A DNA stretch of 64,000 nucleotides from Xenorhabdus szentirmaii DSM 16338 (GTDB taxonomy: Bacteria > Pseudomonadota > Gammaproteobacteria > Enterobacterales > Enterobacteriaceae). The stretch is from assembly GCF_002632585.1 (NCBI RefSeq), contig NZ_NIBV01000001.1, positions 302,067 through 366,066 of the forward strand, read 5' to 3'. The first letter of the stretch is position 1. Each line of letters begins with the position of its first letter. The notes under the pieces are model-generated. The model worked only from the letters and a program-made list of their open reading frames with translations, made no database searches and was not told where the DNA came from. Shown in pieces: positions 1-8,121 of this stretch. The translations under genes were made by a program, and so were the position numbers.

Positions 1-759
1 GTTTCTTGATTCAAAAATGCGCATTAATTTATCAAACTCTGGACTTACATCACCATTGTATATGATTGTTCCGTCAGGATAAGTCAGTGAGGTATCTGCA
101 TCCTGATTTTTTCTCCCCTGCCAATGAGATAAAAAATCTTTTTCATATAAAACATTAAGATGAATTTTTCTACCATTATTCATTTTATAGGTCATAACAT
201 CATATTTTCCTACCAAATTAAATGATTGACTCTCCCCCCCTAGGAACATCTCACTGAGTAAAGGGAATAGAATAATTTCTTCATTTAAATCACCTGTTTT
301 TTTTATATATCCCCCATCGAATACTTGTGGTGCATTACCATCAATCACAAATGTCGTTTTAAATCCAAAATTATCGTCAATAAGAGGCGCAATGGTTGAT
401 GTATCTTTCAGCTTCACTTCGAAAGTAATATTACTCAGTTTCCAGTCACACTTCCCTCCCCCCTCCTTAGGGACACTGGCCTCAACCTGATTTGACTGAC
501 GGATGGATAGCGGGTAGGTGGCATGATAAAACCCCGGCACAGAATACGACTGCATATTCGCGGTTCGGCGTTCTTTGCGGCAAATTTTAGAACGATACAT
601 GGCTGAAATGGGTAAGGCAACCAACTCATCAGGAAGAGTTGCCGTAAAATGAACATGCTCTCCATTAATCGGCGGAGAGAATGATCCGCTCGCACATCCT
701 TGTATGAAAAATAAAGCCAGCAGAGAGGGTAATACGCTTTTATTCCATAGCAATTTCAT
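1..759 (-). CDS. T6SS immunity-type lipoprotein, paralogue 1 (3' end cut by window)
   Basis: Reads open for 253 codons from ATG at 759 to the window edge; by comparison with the other copies only the last two codons and the stop are missing. It has the same lipoprotein signal peptide (MKLLWNKS start, hydrophobic stretch, lipobox FIQGC at about residues 18-22) and the same body, which I do not match to a named family. The position directly behind a secreted lipase gene, the lipid anchor and the tandem amplification suggest a periplasmic immunity protein. It is closest to the copy at 2553-3326 in its C-terminal half. The start is chosen because AAGGAAAT lies just upstream and the signal peptide begins there. 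Confidence 0.8.
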   Translation of the reverse strand, partial: MKLLWNKSVLPSLLALFFIQGCASGSFSPPINGEHVHFTATLPDELVALPISAMYRSKICRKERRTANMQSYSVPGFYHATYPLSIRQSNQVEASVPKEGGGKCDWKLSNITFEVKLKDTSTIAPLIDDNFGFKTTFVIDGNAPQVFDGGYIKKTGDLNEEIILFPLLSEMFLGGESQSFNLVGKYDVMTYKMNNGRKIHLNVLYEKDFLSHWQGRKNQDADTSLTYPDGTIIYNGDVSPEFDKLMRIFESRN

Positions 760-778
760 GGGTAATTTCCTTGCATCT

Positions 779-821
779 TAATCTGACAGCTCCTAAATCA
801 AAATGGGCAACTGTCAGATTA
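779..821. repeat. Hairpin between immunity paralogues 1 and 2
   Basis: Perfect 11-bp inverted repeat (TAATCTGACAG and its complement) with a 21-nt loop, about 20 nt upstream of the start of paralogue 1. Related hairpins precede paralogues 2 and 3. They may be processing or attenuation structures, or simply part of the duplicated unit. Confidence 0.6.
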
Positions 822-844
822 CGTCTGAATGACGACATCTTAAT

Positions 845-1612
845 CTATTTGCTGCTTCTGGATTCAAGAATACGCATTAATTTATCAAAGTCTGGACTTA
901 CATCGCCATTGTATATGATTGTTCCATCAGGATAAGTCAGTGATGTTTCTCTATCCTTATTTTTCCCTCCCTGCCAATAAGTTAAAAATTTTTTTTCATA
1001 TAAGATATTAAGATGAATTTTTCTACCATTATTCAGTTTATATGTCATAACATCATATTTTCCTACCAAATAAAATGATTGACTATGCCTCCCAAAGAAC
1101 CTTTCTCTTAGTAAAGGAAATAAAATAATTTCTTCATTTAAATTACCTGTTTTTTTTATATATCCCCCATCGAATACTTGTGGTGCATTATCATCAATCA
1201 CAAATGTCGTCTCAAATCCAAAATTATCGTCAATAATAGGCGCAATGGTTGACGTATCTTTCAGCTTCACTTCGAAAGTAATATTACTCAGTTTCCAATC
1301 ACATTTACCCCCTCCTTCCTTAGGGACACTGACTTCAACCTGATTTGGCTGACGGATGGATAGCGGGTAGGTGGCATAATGAAAACCCGGCACAGAATAC
1401 GACTGCATATTTGCGGTGCGACGTTCTTTGCGGCAAGTTTTAGAACGATACATGGCTGAAATGGGTAAGGCCTCCAACTCATCAGGGATCGTTGCCGTAA
1501 AATGAATATTCTCGCCATTAATCGGCGGGGAGAATGATTCACTCGTGCATCCTTGTATAAAAAACACAGCCAATAGGGAGGATAATGCACTTTTATTCCA
1601 TAGCAATTTCAT
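845..1612 (-). CDS. T6SS immunity-type lipoprotein, paralogue 2
   Basis: 255 aa. It has a lipoprotein signal peptide with lipobox FIQGC, so the mature chain would start at a lipidated Cys and face the periplasm. Shared features of the family are a conserved CRKERR-type basic stretch, a KCDWKLSNITFEV segment and a C-terminal LMRILESR tail. An upstream in-frame start (1636) would prefix MNDTRKSP, but those codons are leftovers of the lipase 3' end and would bury the signal peptide, so ATG 1612 with AAGGAAATCACCC in front is preferred. The immunity role is inferred from context only. Confidence 0.8.
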   Translation of the reverse strand: MKLLWNKSALSSLLAVFFIQGCTSESFSPPINGENIHFTATIPDELEALPISAMYRSKTCRKERRTANMQSYSVPGFHYATYPLSIRQPNQVEVSVPKEGGGKCDWKLSNITFEVKLKDTSTIAPIIDDNFGFETTFVIDDNAPQVFDGGYIKKTGNLNEEIILFPLLRERFFGRHSQSFYLVGKYDVMTYKLNNGRKIHLNILYEKKFLTYWQGGKNKDRETSLTYPDGTIIYNGDVSPDFDKLMRILESRSSK

Positions 1613-1646
1613 GGGTGATTTCCTTGTATCGTTCAACCTAATTTAC

Positions 1647-1681
1647 TCTGACAGGCCCTAAAAAAAGTAGGGATTGTCAGA
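1647..1681. repeat. Hairpin between immunity paralogues 2 and 3
   Basis: TCTGACA and TGTCAGA arms enclosing a second nested stem (CCCTA and TAGGG) around an A-rich loop. It lies at the same relative position as the hairpins at 779 and 2487. Confidence 0.55.
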
Positions 1682-1705
1682 TAAGTCTGAATGACTACAT
1701 TTAGT

Positions 1706-2467
1706 CTATTTGCTGTTTCTTGATTCAAGAATACGCATTAACATTTTATATTTAGGCCTAACCTCGCCATAAACAATATCGCCATTAGGATATGTCATAA
1801 ATGGCCTGTCATTGTTCTTTCTACCAGTCCAAATTGAAAGCATTTGTTTTATATATGTGTAATTTAGGTTAATATTTTTGGCTAATCCTGTTTTATATGT
1901 TAACGGATCATCTTTCCCTATAAGGTAAAATGAAGTCTCATTGCCACTTAAAAAGCTTTTTGTTAGAAGGGGAAATAAAATTATTTCTTCATTTAAATCA
2001 CCTGTTTTTTTTATATATCCCCCATCGAATATTTGTGGCGCATTACCATCAATAACAAATGTCGTATCAAATCCAAAATTATTGTCAATAAGAGGCGCAA
2101 TGGTTGCTGTATCTTTCAGCTTTACTTCAAAAGTAATATTACTCAGTTTCCAGTCACACTTCCCTCCTCCCTCTTTAGGGATATTGGCCTCAACCTGATT
2201 TGACTGACGGATGGATAGCGGGTAGGTGGCATGATAAAACCCCGGCACAGAATACGACTGCATATTCGCGGTGCGGCGTTCTTTGCGGCAAATTTTAGAA
2301 CGATACATGGCTGAAATGGGTAAGGCAACCAACTCATCAGGAAGAGTTGCCGTAAAATGAATATTCTCGCCATTCATCGGCGGGGGGAATGATTCACTCG
2401 TGCATCCTTGTATAAAAAACACAGCCAATAGGGAGGATAATACGCTTTTATTCCATAGCAATTTCAT
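1706..2467 (-). CDS. T6SS immunity-type lipoprotein, paralogue 3
   Basis: 253 aa with the same signal peptide and lipobox as its neighbours. The first two thirds are nearly identical to the other copies, but from roughly residue 175 the C-terminal third diverges (it has KTGLAKNINLNYTYIKQ and GEVRPKYKMLMR segments of its own). Divergence confined to one region is what is expected if the copies protect against different variants of one toxin. Translation starts at ATG 2467 behind AAGGAAAT. No enzymatic motif is visible. Confidence 0.8.
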   Translation of the reverse strand: MKLLWNKSVLSSLLAVFFIQGCTSESFPPPMNGENIHFTATLPDELVALPISAMYRSKICRKERRTANMQSYSVPGFYHATYPLSIRQSNQVEANIPKEGGGKCDWKLSNITFEVKLKDTATIAPLIDNNFGFDTTFVIDGNAPQIFDGGYIKKTGDLNEEIILFPLLTKSFLSGNETSFYLIGKDDPLTYKTGLAKNINLNYTYIKQMLSIWTGRKNNDRPFMTYPNGDIVYGEVRPKYKMLMRILESRNSK

Positions 2468-2486
2468 GGGTGATTTCCTTGCATCT

Positions 2487-2529
2487 TAATCTGACAGCTC
2501 CTAAATCAAAGTGGGTGACTGCCAGATTA
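2487..2529. repeat. Hairpin between immunity paralogues 3 and 4
   Basis: TAATCTGACAG paired with CTGCCAGATTA (one mismatch) across a 21-nt loop. It is the near twin of the hairpin at 779-821. Confidence 0.55.
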
Positions 2530-2552
2530 AGTCTGAATGACGACATCATAGT

Positions 2553-3326
2553 TTATTTGCCGTTTCTTGATTCAAAAATGCGCATTAATTTATCAAACTC
2601 TGGACTTACATCACCATTGTATATGATTGTTCCGTCAGGATAAGTCAGTGAGGTATCTGCATCCTGATTTTTCCCTCCATTCCAATGAGATAAAAAATTT
2701 TTTTCATATAAGAAATTAAGATGAATATTGCTACCATTATTCATTTTATAGGTCATAACATCATATTTTCCTACCAATTTAAATGATTGATTATACCTTT
2801 CCCCTAAAAACATCTCACTGAGTAAAGGAAATAGAATAATGTCTTCATTTAAATCCCCTGTTTTTTTTACATATCCCCCATCAAATACTTGTGGTGCATT
2901 ACCATCAATCACAAATGTCGTATCAAATCCAAAATTTTTTTCAATAAGAGGCGCAATGGTTGATGTATCTTTCAGCTTCACTTCGAAAGTAATATTACTC
3001 AGTTTCCAATCACACTTCCCTCCCCCCTCCTTAGGGACATTGGCCTCAACTTGATTTGATTGACCGATGGATAGCGGGTAGGTGGCATAATAAAACCCCG
3101 GCACAGAATACGGCTGCATATTCGCGCTGCGACGTTCTTTGCGGCAAATTTTAGAACGATACATGGCTGAAATGGGTAAGGCCTCCAACTCATCAGGGAT
3201 CGTTGCCGTAAAATGAATATTCTCGCCATTCATCGGTGGAGAGAATGATCCGCTTTGCGCGCAGCCTTGTATAAAAAACACAGCCAGCAGGGAGGATAAT
3301 ACGCTTTTATTCCATAGCAATTTCAT
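2553..3326 (-). CDS. T6SS immunity-type lipoprotein, paralogue 4 (effector-adjacent)
   Basis: 257 aa. Its ATG (3326) lies inside the last codons of the lipase gene, which ends at 3307, so the two overlap by 20 nt and are probably translationally coupled. The lipobox reads FIQGC followed by AQSG. This is probably the ancestral cognate immunity gene, because the other three copies carry non-coding relics of the same lipase tail upstream. A periplasmic lipoprotein suits neutralisation of a phospholipase delivered to the periplasm; that function is inferred. Confidence 0.82.
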   Translation of the reverse strand: MKLLWNKSVLSSLLAVFFIQGCAQSGSFSPPMNGENIHFTATIPDELEALPISAMYRSKICRKERRSANMQPYSVPGFYYATYPLSIGQSNQVEANVPKEGGGKCDWKLSNITFEVKLKDTSTIAPLIEKNFGFDTTFVIDGNAPQVFDGGYVKKTGDLNEDIILFPLLSEMFLGERYNQSFKLVGKYDVMTYKMNNGSNIHLNFLYEKNFLSHWNGGKNQDADTSLTYPDGTIIYNGDVSPEFDKLMRIFESRNGK

Positions 3327-5253
3327 GGGTGATTTCCTTGTATCGCTCAAGAGCGTGTTTCAATAATTCATCTTGATCAACATCTTGTTTAAAAATATCG
3401 TGCAGTTTATTTTCGAGTGCCATCAAGGTGGTGTTACGTTTTGCACTAGGTGGATAGGCATCTTTATGATGCATTGTTTCAACAAATGCTTCTTTTGACT
3501 CTATTCGCTTAGGCGTTCTCGTTGGCGCTAAGAAACTGAGCAATTGATTATTTATAATGGCTTGATATTTGACCATAGAGTGGTCTGTGAACCTCGTTAT
3601 AATCGTATCTAAATCAGGATTATTCCCTTTTGGGAAAATTTTATCGATAACAGATTTATCTCCCTTGAATGAGTCCATATATTCCTGTTGTTCATTCTTT
3701 AGCTCTTCATCTAAAGAGCTAGTTATGCTTGGCACTAAATAAAACTTGTGGGTATTAAGCATGGTCCACCCCATTTTACCGCAAGACCCGATGTCATTCC
3801 TGCATGGGACTTCTGCTTGACCCACTTGTTTCGCCCTAAAGAAGCTCACGGTATTTCCTTGGTGATAATAGACTTCACCCATCTCAGGGAGAGATTTTTG
3901 TATTGGAATGCTGGGTAATGTGCCTAAGGTCCAGACAAAGCCAAAAACGGGGCCGAATGGACCAAAAACGTCAAATAACCAGTTATCCATATTGGTATCG
4001 AATGGCACGCTCGTTACGGTATCGGCATCATTGACATGCCGGAAATGATTCAATGATGTTAAGGCCTTGGCTCCACTTCTCGTGAAAACCCGAGGCATTC
4101 CATAAGTATAAAGGAGGGGATTATTATCTCTTAGCTCTGTGGCATGTAATAAAGCGAGCGCCCCTCCTAAACTATGCCCGCAGATATATAACTTTTTAGT
4201 TTTAGAGCGTGATTTCTCTTTTATCTCTGTCGTTCTCTTTTCAAAATATTTCTCCATGCACTGATACGCGTCTAAAAAGCCCTTATGAACCTTGGCCTTT
4301 CCACCGGGAAGAATATTCTCCGGGCAAGGAATGGGGCGATAAGTCGCGTCCGTCAGCGCATCTCTCGAGCTTGCCGTTCCCCTCCATGCCACAATAATTT
4401 GCGTTTCATTTTCAACAAAAAACATTTGCGTATCATGCTCGAATGTTTCAGGCGTTTTCACTTGTTTAGCATCCAGGAATATAGCCGGTCGATAACGTTC
4501 TTTAAAGGGGACATCGTTGACAATCGCGGAAAAAATGGAACCATCATTGATAATCGGGGCTTGTGATAAATCAAAGCATTGCTGGTAGAAAAAAGAAGTG
4601 GTCGTATTGGGAGTATTAATAAATGGCCTCATATCCTTAATATCAGGAGAATCCGGGTCAACCATCACTTCATCCTTATACACCAAGAGTGACATTAGCC
4701 CCAGGTTGTACGCATTCACTAAATCGTAGTCTGGTGTATGTTTCAGGATTAAAGACCATGCTCTGAACGGACAGACCTCAATCACATGACGTTGATTAAA
4801 ATCCTCACAGTAAAACGCCAATCCGTTAAATTCATCTTCTTTAGGAAAATGGTAATAAGGTAGCCCAAATTTAGCTTGTTCCCACTCTGCAATATCAGGG
4901 GCTTTGTCACACAATTCACCAATGACAGCATAACGATAAAAACAACCTTTGGATTCAGCTTCTGGCCTGACTGTTGAATTATGCTCACCCCGAGAGACTC
5001 GTAATGGCCGTGTTTCCATTTCATCGGCAAGTTTCTGCCCATTGAGGAATAAACTCAAAGGAGAAGCCAACAAATTTTCTTCTCGGATCATGCCATTTCC
5101 ATCCGTCATTCCCTTACGCTCATCTTTTCTATTTTTTAAAATATAAGGCATATTAGAAATGGGTTTATTGAATTCATCTACAAGCTGAATTTCGATTTTG
5201 TTCTTTAACAGATCCGAACAATTATGACAATAAACCGAATTAGTCTTATTCAT
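3307..5253 (-). CDS. T6SS class 3 lipase effector (Tle2/TseL-like)
   Basis: 648 aa. Residues about 20-80 form a small beta-rich module with a TDGNG turn, like the carboxypeptidase-regulatory/transthyretin-type modules that sit at T6SS cargo interfaces. The catalytic part has the class 3 lipase nucleophile elbow GHSLGGA with Ser361, an upstream HKGF (323) and an NDADTV segment around 408-413 likely to give the acid. Gene order vgrG, DUF4123, lipase, immunity matches that known for Vibrio cholerae vgrG1-tap1-tseL-tsiV1. Start 5253 is chosen over 5322 because GGGAG sits 8 nt upstream and it avoids a long overlap with the adaptor gene (17-nt gap). The predicted activity is phospholipid hydrolysis in target membranes; the exact Tle class is an inference. 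Confidence 0.88.
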   Translation of the reverse strand: MNKTNSVYCHNCSDLLKNKIEIQLVDEFNKPISNMPYILKNRKDERKGMTDGNGMIREENLLASPLSLFLNGQKLADEMETRPLRVSRGEHNSTVRPEAESKGCFYRYAVIGELCDKAPDIAEWEQAKFGLPYYHFPKEDEFNGLAFYCEDFNQRHVIEVCPFRAWSLILKHTPDYDLVNAYNLGLMSLLVYKDEVMVDPDSPDIKDMRPFINTPNTTTSFFYQQCFDLSQAPIINDGSIFSAIVNDVPFKERYRPAIFLDAKQVKTPETFEHDTQMFFVENETQIIVAWRGTASSRDALTDATYRPIPCPENILPGGKAKVHKGFLDAYQCMEKYFEKRTTEIKEKSRSKTKKLYICGHSLGGALALLHATELRDNNPLLYTYGMPRVFTRSGAKALTSLNHFRHVNDADTVTSVPFDTNMDNWLFDVFGPFGPVFGFVWTLGTLPSIPIQKSLPEMGEVYYHQGNTVSFFRAKQVGQAEVPCRNDIGSCGKMGWTMLNTHKFYLVPSITSSLDEELKNEQQEYMDSFKGDKSVIDKIFPKGNNPDLDTIITRFTDHSMVKYQAIINNQLLSFLAPTRTPKRIESKEAFVETMHHKDAYPPSAKRNTTLMALENKLHDIFKQDVDQDELLKHALERYKEITHEIAME

Positions 5254-5269
5254 AAATAGGTACTCCCTG

Positions 5270-6052
5270 TTATTTTTCTCGTTCCATGACCAGCAGATAA
5301 TCCTGACCGGAGATTTTTTCAATACGTTGCCCGGCTTCCAGTTTTTGCCTCAGCCACTGCTCAATCCGGGGTTCTAAACTGCCTTCTGGTTGATCCCATT
5401 GCTTCGCCATTGCTCCGTGGTTTTCCCATAAATCGTTATAAAGGGAACTGGTTAACGTTTTCAGGCCATAAGGCGAACGTAACCAGACGGCCAGCAGGTG
5501 TTCACCGAGTGTAAAGGGAATTTCATTGTTGCCCTCTGTGCAGTCTTCGGGGCGGTCAAACCGTGTCGGCTCTGGCGTGTCGATCATTAGCTCTGTGACC
5601 GGTGTCAGCATCAGTGACCAGTCGCTGGGCGTAAAAGCGGGTATCATTGCGCCAAAAACGCGGGCGTCCATAATGCGGAACAGTACCTGTTCACCATTCA
5701 TCATCACTTGTTGGCGGCGTTGCCAGTGGGCAAGCTGAGCCTGCCACGGTGCACGGCTTCGGTAAGCCCAGCCCCAGCTATTGTCACTGAGTGTGTGGCT
5801 ATCCAGCATCCTGCCTATCTGGGATAACTGGCGGGGTTTAGCCTGCGCCAACCACGGGCTTTGTTGCAGCATCTTGTGCATCGGTGTGCCGCTATACAGA
5901 GGAAAAGCCTCCTCGACCCAATCATTAAGGTAAAAGCAATCTATCGGATTGGGTTTCGCCAGCGAGTTGAGGATAAAAAACACGGGTGCATCATGAGACT
6001 CATTCAACCATGTCTGCCAGCTTATTGGCGTTTCGATAATTGTTTCTTCCAT
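5270..6052 (-). CDS. DUF4123 T6SS effector adaptor/chaperone (Tap/TEC family)
   Basis: 260 aa, the usual size of the family. The DUF4123 core covers about residues 20-150, with the characteristic pattern of a start-to-Trp helix region, a SGTPMHKMLQQSPWL segment and, further on, GEQVLFRIMDARVFGAMIPAF. Proteins of this family bind a cognate effector and load it on the VgrG encoded next door. It sits 8 nt after the vgrG stop and 17 nt before the lipase gene, so all three are probably one transcript. The RBS AAGGAAT overlaps the vgrG terminus. Confidence 0.88.
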   Translation of the reverse strand: MEETIIETPISWQTWLNESHDAPVFFILNSLAKPNPIDCFYLNDWVEEAFPLYSGTPMHKMLQQSPWLAQAKPRQLSQIGRMLDSHTLSDNSWGWAYRSRAPWQAQLAHWQRRQQVMMNGEQVLFRIMDARVFGAMIPAFTPSDWSLMLTPVTELMIDTPEPTRFDRPEDCTEGNNEIPFTLGEHLLAVWLRSPYGLKTLTSSLYNDLWENHGAMAKQWDQPEGSLEPRIEQWLRQKLEAGQRIEKISGQDYLLVMEREK

Positions 6053-6060
6053 TGTTATCT

Positions 6061-8088
6061 TTATTCCTTTTTGGCTGGCTTAACCACTGGGCTGACATCT
6101 TGTTGTGCCAGTTCCGGACAATAAGGATGCACCGGAAATTCCACCATCGGTAACGGCTCCACCCCTTCCGGCAGTTGCAGTGCCAGCCCGCGCCCACTGC
6201 CTGCTGAACCTTGTCCGACATTCATCGTGGAGCACAAAACTCCAGCCGGCGTGACTTTGAGAAAATGGCCGCCCACTTTCAGGGTGATTTCCGAGGCGGC
6301 TTCCAATACCACTTTGCCGCCACTTTTCAGGTGGATTTCCTGCCCGCTGTCAATCACGGTGGCATCGCCCGTCTGGGTATGCTGGCTGCCGGCAATCCGG
6401 TGGGAGACATCGCCTTCGGTGGTGATCTTGCGCGAACCGGCCACCTGATGATGATCATCGGCGAGGATTTCGTGATAACGGTTGTTATCGATACGTTGTT
6501 TCTGGTCATGTTTGATATGCCAGAGGACATCGTTTTCGATATGGGCGGTGAAATCTTTCTGGCCGTGGAAATAAATTTCCTCGCTGTCTTTGGCATCCTC
6601 AAAGCGCAGTTCGTTAAAGCCCTTGCCCTTATGGGTTTTGGTCTTGAAAGTTGTGCGGGTTTTCTGTGCCGGTAAATCCAGCGGCGGGCGGTTCAGTCCG
6701 TTATACACACAGCCGGTAACAATCGGGCGGTCGATATCCCCGTTGAGATAGGAAATCATCACTTCCTGCCCGATACGTGGGATCGCCATAAAACCGAAGC
6801 CGTTGCCATTCCAGCCCTGTGCGACGCGAACCCAGCAGGACGCGCTATCATCGGGTGGGTCATAGCGGTTCCAGTGAAAATGGACTTTAATCGCGCCGTC
6901 TTTATTGACAAAAATTTCTTCCCCTTCCGGCCCGACCACCATCGCGGTTTCATCGCCATCGGCCAACGGTTTGTAGTGAAAAGGCGGGCGCCAGTCGGCA
7001 AGGCCGTCGATAAAACTGAAATGGTTGCTGAGTGTTGTGCCTTCACCACCGTCGTGCCCCAATGCTTGCGGGCAGCGCCCGTGATGGCTGATACCGACTA
7101 CCTGCCAGCGGGCATTCAGCGGAGTGTGCGGATGGTTTTTTATCTCAAAGATTTTGCCGGGCATCAGTTTGATGCAGTTACTGCTGCCGCTGCCGGTTTT
7201 TTTCTGGTTATCCAGCGCTTCATGGCGGTATTTGAGAAACGGTTTCGCGGCGGCATCTTTCTGAAAACGCCCGTAACTTTCAAACACGGTGTAGGGGGTT
7301 TTGCTGCCGAAATCCCGAAAACCTTCGCTGCTCTGCATATGGGAAAGGTGATAACGTGGGTTTTCGGGGTTGAAATCTTTATGGAAACTGCGTTGCGGAC
7401 TCATCCCGACACCCAGTCGTACCTGATAAATGGTATCTGCCCCGTGTGCGGTTTCCGGCTGGGGCTGATAAAGCAACGGCAGTCCCGCCGTCATCCCCAG
7501 ATGGCTGTCACTGAAAAATAACGTTTCATCCTCAAACCAGAAACTGACCCCCTCTTCCGCTGCCAATCGGCTGAAAAACCCATAGTCAGATTCCCGTTTC
7601 TGGGTCACATATTCCCGGTCCTGATGCGGATCGTAGAGCTTCGAATCGGCACGGACTTTATGCTTTTTCAACAGGCTATTGAGAATGGCAGGCACATTTT
7701 TCTGATGGAAAATCCGACTGTCCTGATTAAGTGTCAGACGCCAGAGGGCAGGCCGAACCGTTACGGTATACAGGGTTTTATTACCGTCGGTGCCCGCCCA
7801 GTCAGCGTGGGAAACAATGCCGGTGATTTTGCGTTGCAACGTTGCGCCGTTAAACACCTGCAACACCGCTTCCTGCATCAATAGTGTGGTTAAATCGATC
7901 TCCGGCTTCGGCCGAAAGGGGTTATCGGGCAGGGACTGAACCAGTGTCAGATTGAGGGTAAACAGTTCAGATAACCCTTCCTGAAGGGAAAATTCCCCCA
8001 CGGCAAAGGTGGATTCAGGCAGCCCCGCTATCTGAAAAGTAAAGCGTAATCCGCTTTTGGCCGCCGTCAGCCCGTTCATGATATTCAT
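6061..8088 (-). CDS. vgrG: VgrG spike protein (TssI), first copy
   Basis: 675 aa. The N-terminal gp27-like part includes the conserved SDYGFFSRLAAEEGVSFWFE segment (about residue 170). The gp5-like OB-fold carries WVRVAQGWNGNGFGFMAIPRIGQEVMISYLNGD-type residues around 430-470, followed by the DxxRPIVTGCVYN signature. Next come the GFNELRFED segment, the beta-helix needle repeats and a short Pro-rich tail after about residue 630 that could dock the adaptor-effector pair. The start at 8088 is preferred: AAGGAG lies 9 nt upstream, whereas the longer reading needs a TTG start. It trimerises at the tip of the T6SS tube. Confidence 0.93.
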   Translation of the reverse strand: MNIMNGLTAAKSGLRFTFQIAGLPESTFAVGEFSLQEGLSELFTLNLTLVQSLPDNPFRPKPEIDLTTLLMQEAVLQVFNGATLQRKITGIVSHADWAGTDGNKTLYTVTVRPALWRLTLNQDSRIFHQKNVPAILNSLLKKHKVRADSKLYDPHQDREYVTQKRESDYGFFSRLAAEEGVSFWFEDETLFFSDSHLGMTAGLPLLYQPQPETAHGADTIYQVRLGVGMSPQRSFHKDFNPENPRYHLSHMQSSEGFRDFGSKTPYTVFESYGRFQKDAAAKPFLKYRHEALDNQKKTGSGSSNCIKLMPGKIFEIKNHPHTPLNARWQVVGISHHGRCPQALGHDGGEGTTLSNHFSFIDGLADWRPPFHYKPLADGDETAMVVGPEGEEIFVNKDGAIKVHFHWNRYDPPDDSASCWVRVAQGWNGNGFGFMAIPRIGQEVMISYLNGDIDRPIVTGCVYNGLNRPPLDLPAQKTRTTFKTKTHKGKGFNELRFEDAKDSEEIYFHGQKDFTAHIENDVLWHIKHDQKQRIDNNRYHEILADDHHQVAGSRKITTEGDVSHRIAGSQHTQTGDATVIDSGQEIHLKSGGKVVLEAASEITLKVGGHFLKVTPAGVLCSTMNVGQGSAGSGRGLALQLPEGVEPLPMVEFPVHPYCPELAQQDVSPVVKPAKKE

Positions 8089-8121
8089 CCTATTTTGCTC
8101 CTTGTCATGATGGTTTAACAA

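Noticed and set aside
6874-7521. 215-codon plus-strand frame opposite vgrG
   Set aside because: Antisense shadow of a strongly coding gene, no family resemblance.
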